A stretch of 9,595 bases of DNA from Acidobacteriaceae bacterium. Lineage in GTDB: Bacteria; Acidobacteriota; Terriglobia; Terriglobales; Acidobacteriaceae. Both the position numbers and the translations under genes were made by a program. The stretch's first letter is position 1. Each line of letters begins with the position of its first letter. This document shows positions 6,974 to 9,595 of this stretch, one piece after another. The stretch lies in NCBI GenBank assembly GCA_003151875.1, contig PLYW01000070.1, positions 1 through 9,595 of the forward strand, read 5' to 3'. Below the pieces are notes generated by a model, which saw only the letters and a program-made list of their open reading frames with translations, made no database searches and was not told where the DNA came from.

Positions 6974-7986
6974 ATCGCGTCGAGCACCGCTACATCGACC
7001 GCGCCACCGGCAACGTGGTGCGCGAGCATTTGCTGGCGGACGCGGTGATCGGCGCGCTGTATTCGCCGGCGCTGGAGAATGCGCCCTGGCTGACCCGGCT
7101 GGCGTCGAGCCGCTATGTTTCCCGCGCTCTGGGGTATCTGAACTACGACAACCTGTTGTCGTCGCGCGCCACCGGGATGCTGCGCTTCCTGCGCCAGTCG
7201 GGGATCCAGCTCTCCGAGTTCGTCGGCAACCTGTCGGAATATGACACGCCGCGCAAGATTTTCGAGCGCCAGATCCGCTATTGGAATTGCCGGCCTATGC
7301 CGGCGCATCCACGCGCGGTACTCTGCCCCGCCGATGCGCGCGCGTTGCTCGGCTCCATGAAAGAGAGCTCCGGGCTTTTTCTGAAGCAGAAGTTTTTCTC
7401 GTTTCCCGAGTTGCTGGGCGAGAGCTCTGCCTGGCAACGCGCCTTCGCCGGCGGAGAGCATGCCGTCTTTCGCCTTACGCCCGAGAAATATCACTACACG
7501 CACAGCCCGGTTTCCGGCCGCGTGCTCGACACCTACTCCGTTGCTGGCCGCTACTACTCGTGCAATCCCAATGCGGCCGTCCAGTTGCTTACACCTTTCT
7601 CGAAGAACCGCCGGGTAGTGACCATCCTCGATACCGATTGCGCCGGCGGCACGGCAGTCGGGCGAGTCGCGATGATCGAGGTGGTCGCGCTCATGGTCGG
7701 CCAGATCGAGCAGCGCTACAGCGCCTACAGATATGAAAGTCCGCACCCGGTCGAGAAGCGGATGTTCCTGCGTGCAGGCGCGCCCAAGGCGTTGTTCCGC
7801 CCGGGCAGCAGCACAGTCGTTCTGCTGTTTGAGCCCAATCGCGTTCGCTTTGCCAGGGATTTGATCGACAACCAGCGTCGCGGCGATGTGCACAGCCGCT
7901 TTGCGACGATGCTGGGCGGACCTCTGACTGAAACCGACGTGGCCGTGCGCTCGCTGCTGGCCATGGCCGCCGGGGAGGAACCATGA
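6970..7986 (+). CDS. Phosphatidylserine decarboxylase-like pyruvoyl enzyme
   Basis: Family enzymes cleave themselves to make a pyruvoyl group, then decarboxylate phosphatidylserine to phosphatidylethanolamine at the membrane. The 338 residues follow the longer form of the family: Y8-RATGNVV, then SSRYVSRALGYLN, FLRQSGIQLSEF and the CPADARALLGSM segment with the likely catalytic D122. These are followed by FRLTPEKYHYTHSPVSG (167-183, H175 and H178), YYSCNP, FSKNRRVV (210-217) and the cleavage region FRPGSSTVVLLFEP (276-289). Two oddities set it apart: the usual substrate-site motif FFTR-L-RP is replaced by IFERQIRYWNCRP (97-109), and the self-cleavage motif is GSST, with Ser before the Ser that normally becomes pyruvoyl. 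It may therefore act on another serine-containing substrate. No phosphatidylserine synthase is adjacent. ATGA overlaps couple it to both neighbours. Family confidence is high, substrate confidence low. Confidence 0.85.
   Translation: MNRVEHRYIDRATGNVVREHLLADAVIGALYSPALENAPWLTRLASSRYVSRALGYLNYDNLLSSRATGMLRFLRQSGIQLSEFVGNLSEYDTPRKIFERQIRYWNCRPMPAHPRAVLCPADARALLGSMKESSGLFLKQKFFSFPELLGESSAWQRAFAGGEHAVFRLTPEKYHYTHSPVSGRVLDTYSVAGRYYSCNPNAAVQLLTPFSKNRRVVTILDTDCAGGTAVGRVAMIEVVALMVGQIEQRYSAYRYESPHPVEKRMFLRAGAPKALFRPGSSTVVLLFEPNRVRFARDLIDNQRRGDVHSRFATMLGGPLTETDVAVRSLLAMAAGEEP
7972..7980 (+). promoter_or_regulatory. Strong Shine-Dalgarno site of the Lgt-like gene
   Basis: GGGGAGGAA precedes two adjacent ATG codons at 7983 and 7986. 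GGAGG (7974-7978) is 4 nt from the first and 7 nt from the second, so the protein may start one residue later than listed. Confidence 0.7.
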
Positions 7987-9032
7987 TGAACTTCGCGTTT
8001 GTCGCTGCGCTCGCCATCGGCTTGTTTGCGCTTCTAGGTTGGGGCGTACGCACGCTTCCCGCCGAACGCTGGCAGATGCTGGCCGCCGTCCCGGTCGCCA
8101 AAGCCGCCGACGGATCGTGGCGGGGAGTGAACCTCACCTTCTACGGTTTCTTCAGCGTGACGGGAACTGTATTTGGCTTCGCTCTAATGCTGCTGTTGCT
8201 GGCGGCGCTCGGCATTCCAGCGAGCCTTGCGATCCTGCTTGTGCTATTGCTGCTGGCGGTTTGCGTCCCGGCCTCGCGACTGATCGCCGGCCTGGTCGAG
8301 CGCAAGCGTAATACCTTCACGGTGGCCGGCGCAGCCTTTGTCGCCAGCCTGGTCTTTCCCTGGCTAGTCCTGGCGCTGCAACCGCTTGCTGCCAAATGGT
8401 TGCACCGCGAGATCGCCGTTCTGCCCGTACTCGCCGCGGCTGCCATCTCCTACGCTGTGGGAGAATCCATCGGCAGGCTGGCCTGCCTCAGTTTTGGCTG
8501 CTGCTACGGCATGCCCTTGCGCGACGCCAAGCCTGCTCTCGCCCGCCTCTTCCGCCGGCACAATCTGGTGATTCATGGTGCCACCAAGAAAGCGGCCTAC
8601 GCTTCCGGGCTGGCAGACCAGCCCCTGATTCCGGTGCAAGCCATTACCTCGGTGGTGTTCGCTGCGGCGGGAGTGGCGGGGCTGGCGCTGTTTCTAGTGC
8701 GGCACTTTCGCCTGGCGGCGCTGGTTCCGGTAATTGCGACCTGGGGATGGCGCGCCTGCTCGGAATGGCTGCGGGCTGATTATCGCGGGGACTCGCGCAT
8801 TTCCGTTTACCAGTGCATGGCGATCGCGTCGGTTTTGTATCTTGGGATTTTTCTCGTCTGGCTGCCGTCCTCGGCCATGACGCCGGACTTGTCAGCCGCC
8901 TTGGCGCAATTCTCCTCCGTGGCCATCATCCTGCCGCTGCAGGCGTTCTGGGTTGCACTGTTTCTTTACTATGGAAGAAGCCGCGTCACGGCCTCGACGC
9001 TCTCCTTCCATGTCATTGCCGAGCGCCTGTAA
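7983..9032 (+). CDS. Lgt-like polytopic membrane protein (prolipoprotein diacylglyceryl transferase family)
   Basis: True Lgt moves a diacylglyceryl group from phosphatidylglycerol to the lipobox cysteine of prelipoproteins in the cytoplasmic membrane. This 349-residue protein has about eight or nine hydrophobic segments (near 3-20, 52-75, 78-104, 113-135, 145-160, 215-240, 243-258, 278-296, 305-330). Family hallmarks are FYGFFSVTG (53-61), the central ESIGRLACLSFGCCYGMP (161-178), IPVQA (216-220, like the family's P-x-Q before a helix) and SEWLRADYRGD (260-270), where the conserved late Arg/Glu pair is expected. The central signature is the GR...GCCYG.P variant, not the GRxxNFxNxExxG of E. 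coli Lgt, so it is probably a paralogue with a different acceptor. It overlaps the PSD-like gene by ATGA and is the last gene of the operon. It could instead be an uncharacterised member acting on lipid headgroups. Confidence 0.72.
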   Translation: MMNFAFVAALAIGLFALLGWGVRTLPAERWQMLAAVPVAKAADGSWRGVNLTFYGFFSVTGTVFGFALMLLLLAALGIPASLAILLVLLLLAVCVPASRLIAGLVERKRNTFTVAGAAFVASLVFPWLVLALQPLAAKWLHREIAVLPVLAAAAISYAVGESIGRLACLSFGCCYGMPLRDAKPALARLFRRHNLVIHGATKKAAYASGLADQPLIPVQAITSVVFAAAGVAGLALFLVRHFRLAALVPVIATWGWRACSEWLRADYRGDSRISVYQCMAIASVLYLGIFLVWLPSSAMTPDLSAALAQFSSVAIILPLQAFWVALFLYYGRSRVTASTLSFHVIAERL

Positions 9033-9062
9033 ACACCAATCCAGGTTGCCACCGTGCTAGCG

Positions 9063-9218
9063 CTACATCTTCGCCGGCGCGCTGGCGCTGGCAATGCACT
9101 GCCATTTGCCACCCGGCATCTTGACCCAGGTATCAACCCAGCGCTCGTGAGCATCTACCGCCTTGCCATCGCCCTGCTTACCTTTGCCTTGCCACGCGCC
9201 GGTGGCAATGGCCGTGTT
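9063..9218 (-). pseudogene. C-terminal remnant of a DUF4440/SnoaL-like (NTF2 fold) gene
   Basis: The minus strand encodes the last 50 or so residues of an NTF2-like protein: TAIATGAWQGKGKQGDG, then the AHERWVDTWVKMPGGKWQCIAS stretch and SAPAKM before the TAG at 9065-9063. The pattern (Gly-rich strand, then D-x-WVKM-x-GGKWQ-C/V-IAS near the end) is the usual ending of DUF4440 proteins. Full proteins have about 130-160 residues. Here an in-frame TGA (plus 9219-9221) comes immediately upstream and no start codon exists, so the N-terminal two thirds are missing. The break coincides with the first TTTCAACA repeat at 9217, so the loss fits the recombination junction described next. Its end is 30 nt from the convergent Lgt-like gene. 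Confidence 0.7.
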
Positions 9219-9276
9219 TCAACATCAATCACTTGAAATCACCGCATTTCAACAGATTTCAACAAGCATTGAAATC
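9217..9276. repeat. TTTCAACA direct repeats with inverted TTGAAATC copies, possible integrase arm sites
   Basis: TTTCAACA occurs at 9217-9224, 9247-9254 and 9257-9264; the last two are 10 bp apart. TTGAAATC, its inverted core, occurs at 9233-9240 and 9269-9276. The last pair forms a stem GATTTCAA (9255-9262) / TTGAAATC (9269-9276). The stretch is A+T-rich against G+C-rich surroundings and abuts a truncated gene on its left and a half tRNA on its right, the arrangement expected of recombinase arm and core sites. Confidence 0.7.
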
Positions 9277-9324
9277 TGGTTCGGGGCCAGGGGGTCGGAG
9301 GTTCAAATCCTCTCTCCCCGGCCA
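9275..9324 (+). tRNA. 3' half of tRNA-Pro(CGG), non-functional fragment, probable attachment-site core
   Basis: The tRNA 3' half folds completely: anticodon stem TCTGG/CCAGG (9275-9279, 9287-9291) around the loop TTCGGGG (9280-9286), with U33, anticodon CGG at 9282-9284 and G37, typical of tRNA-Pro. Then come the variable loop GGGTC (9292-9296), T stem-loop GGAGG-TTCAAAT-CCTCT (9297-9313), 3' acceptor strand CTCCCCG (9314-9320), discriminator G and encoded CCA (9322-9324). The 5' acceptor strand expected from it (CGGGGAG) and a D arm are absent upstream, where repeats lie instead. It cannot make a tRNA. Such 3' halves beginning at the anticodon arm are left at one end of elements integrated into tRNA genes by tyrosine recombinases. 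The discriminator is G where bacterial tRNA-Pro usually has A. Confidence 0.8.
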
Positions 9325-9340
9325 TTGTGTTCAATAACTG

Positions 9341-9394
9341 AAACGCAAACGAAAACGTTCAGGGTCACCCAAAAGGTCACCCATATGGGTGACC
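9341..9394. repeat. AAACG hexamer repeats and GGTCACCC palindrome next to the tRNA fragment
   Basis: AAACG recurs at 9341, 9347 and 9353 with a period of 6. GGTCACCC lies at 9363-9370 and again at 9375-9382, where it forms the left half of a perfect 20-bp palindrome, GGTCACCCAT/ATGGGTGACC (9375-9394). No gene covers these sites. They could be binding sites for a recombinase, excisionase or dimeric repressor. Confidence 0.8.
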
Positions 9395-9450
9395 CGTACT
9401 ACGGTTTTCCATTGTTCCACCCGACTATCGGTGCTCCGTGTTTCAAAGGG

Positions 9451-9479
9451 CAAAAGAAAGCCGGGGACATTTCCCCGGC
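9451..9479 (-). terminator. Rho-independent terminator of the PEP-CTERM gene
   Basis: On the minus strand an 8-bp perfect stem GCCGGGGA / TCCCCGGC (9479-9472 and 9467-9460) with a 4-nt loop is followed by TTTCTTTTG (9459-9451). It begins 25 nt after the TAG of the PEP-CTERM gene. No T-run follows on the plus strand, so it works in one direction. Confidence 0.85.
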
Positions 9480-9503
9480 ATCTTCGATTCAATATCAGAT
9501 CGA

Positions 9504-9595
9504 CTACAGATTAATCTTGCGGCGCAAAATACCTGCGAGGCCGATGATCCCGGAGCCGAACAGCATCAGGGAGCTAGGCTCTGGTACGGGAGAGT
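9504..9595 (-). CDS. PEP-CTERM sorting-domain protein, C-terminal end (rest outside window)
   Basis: The last 29 residues of a minus-strand gene read SPVPEPSSLMLFGSGIIGLA and then GILRRKINL before the TAG at 9506-9504. This is a textbook PEP-CTERM signal: the VPEP motif, a hydrophobic helix of about 16 residues (S-L-M to A-G-I-L) and a basic RRK tail. Such proteins are exported by Sec and processed by exosortase, which cuts at PEP, in bacteria that make exopolysaccharide. The body of the protein and its start lie beyond the window edge, so its function is unknown. A strong terminator follows directly, which confirms that the minus strand is the coding strand. Confidence 0.88.
   Translation of the reverse strand, partial: SPVPEPSSLMLFGSGIIGLAGILRRKINL

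Noticed and set aside
6763..7893. Minus-strand open frame (376 codons) opposite the PSD-like gene
   Set aside because: The PSD motifs on the plus strand are unambiguous and the antisense translation has no recognisable feature.
9054..9236. Plus-strand open frame of 60 codons after the Lgt-like gene
   Set aside because: It is the shadow of the DUF4440-like remnant on the minus strand.
9249..9324. Complete tRNA-Pro gene
   Set aside because: The 26 bases before the anticodon arm are TTTCAACA-type repeats with no D arm and no strand complementary to CTCCCCG.
9385..9595. Plus-strand open frame from the ATG inside the palindrome to the window end
   Set aside because: It runs through the terminator and antisense to the PEP-CTERM coding end, and has no ribosome site or recognisable motif.

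Overview
The window looks like a piece of a GC-rich bacterial chromosome, most likely from the Acidobacteriota. The reasons are a MacB/FtsX-type permease, a PEP-CTERM protein end, a truncated DUF4440/SnoaL-like gene, and intergenic arrays of short hairpins with TTYA/TRAA loops, which I associate with acidobacterial genomes. The phylum is an inference: there is no marker gene in the window.

Layout. (1) 1-821, plus strand: C-terminal part of a MacB-type ABC permease, cut by the window edge. (2) 822-1107: convergent intergenic region with six short hairpins, three with TTYA loops followed by three with the reverse-complement TRAA loops. (3) 1108-3664, minus strand: a molybdate import operon, modA-modB-modC, each junction an ATGA overlap, with a plausible sigma70 promoter before modA. 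(4) 3665-4008: divergent intergenic region with direct repeats and a dispersed-repeat-like element. (5) 4009-4455, plus strand: an RsbW-like HATPase (anti-sigma factor or Ser/Thr kinase type), unusually rich in cysteine, followed by four TTAGC heptamers. (6) 4637-9032, plus strand: three genes joined by ATGA overlaps: a large soluble protein I do not recognise (778 aa), a divergent phosphatidylserine-decarboxylase-like pyruvoyl enzyme (338 aa) and a polytopic Lgt-like membrane protein (349 aa). (7) 9063-9400: a recombination scar consisting of a DUF4440-like gene cut off at its N-terminal side, repeats of TTTCAACA and TTGAAATC, the 3' half of a tRNA-Pro(CGG) without its 5' half, then AAACG hexamers and a GGTCACCC palindrome. 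(8) 9451-9595, minus strand: a Rho-independent terminator behind a gene ending in a PEP-CTERM sorting signal; only its last 29 residues are in the window.

How the parts may work together. The Mod proteins form a standard periplasmic-binding-protein importer for molybdate or tungstate. The most novel part is the operon in (6). Its translational coupling suggests one pathway: a soluble enzyme of unknown chemistry, a decarboxylase and an integral membrane transferase-like protein, which together could build or attach an unusual lipid or amine headgroup. No substrate can be read from the sequence. The tRNA-Pro fragment has the form of an attR site. By the usual geometry the integrated element would lie to its left, so the operon may sit on an old island, but the left boundary and the integrase are not in the window.
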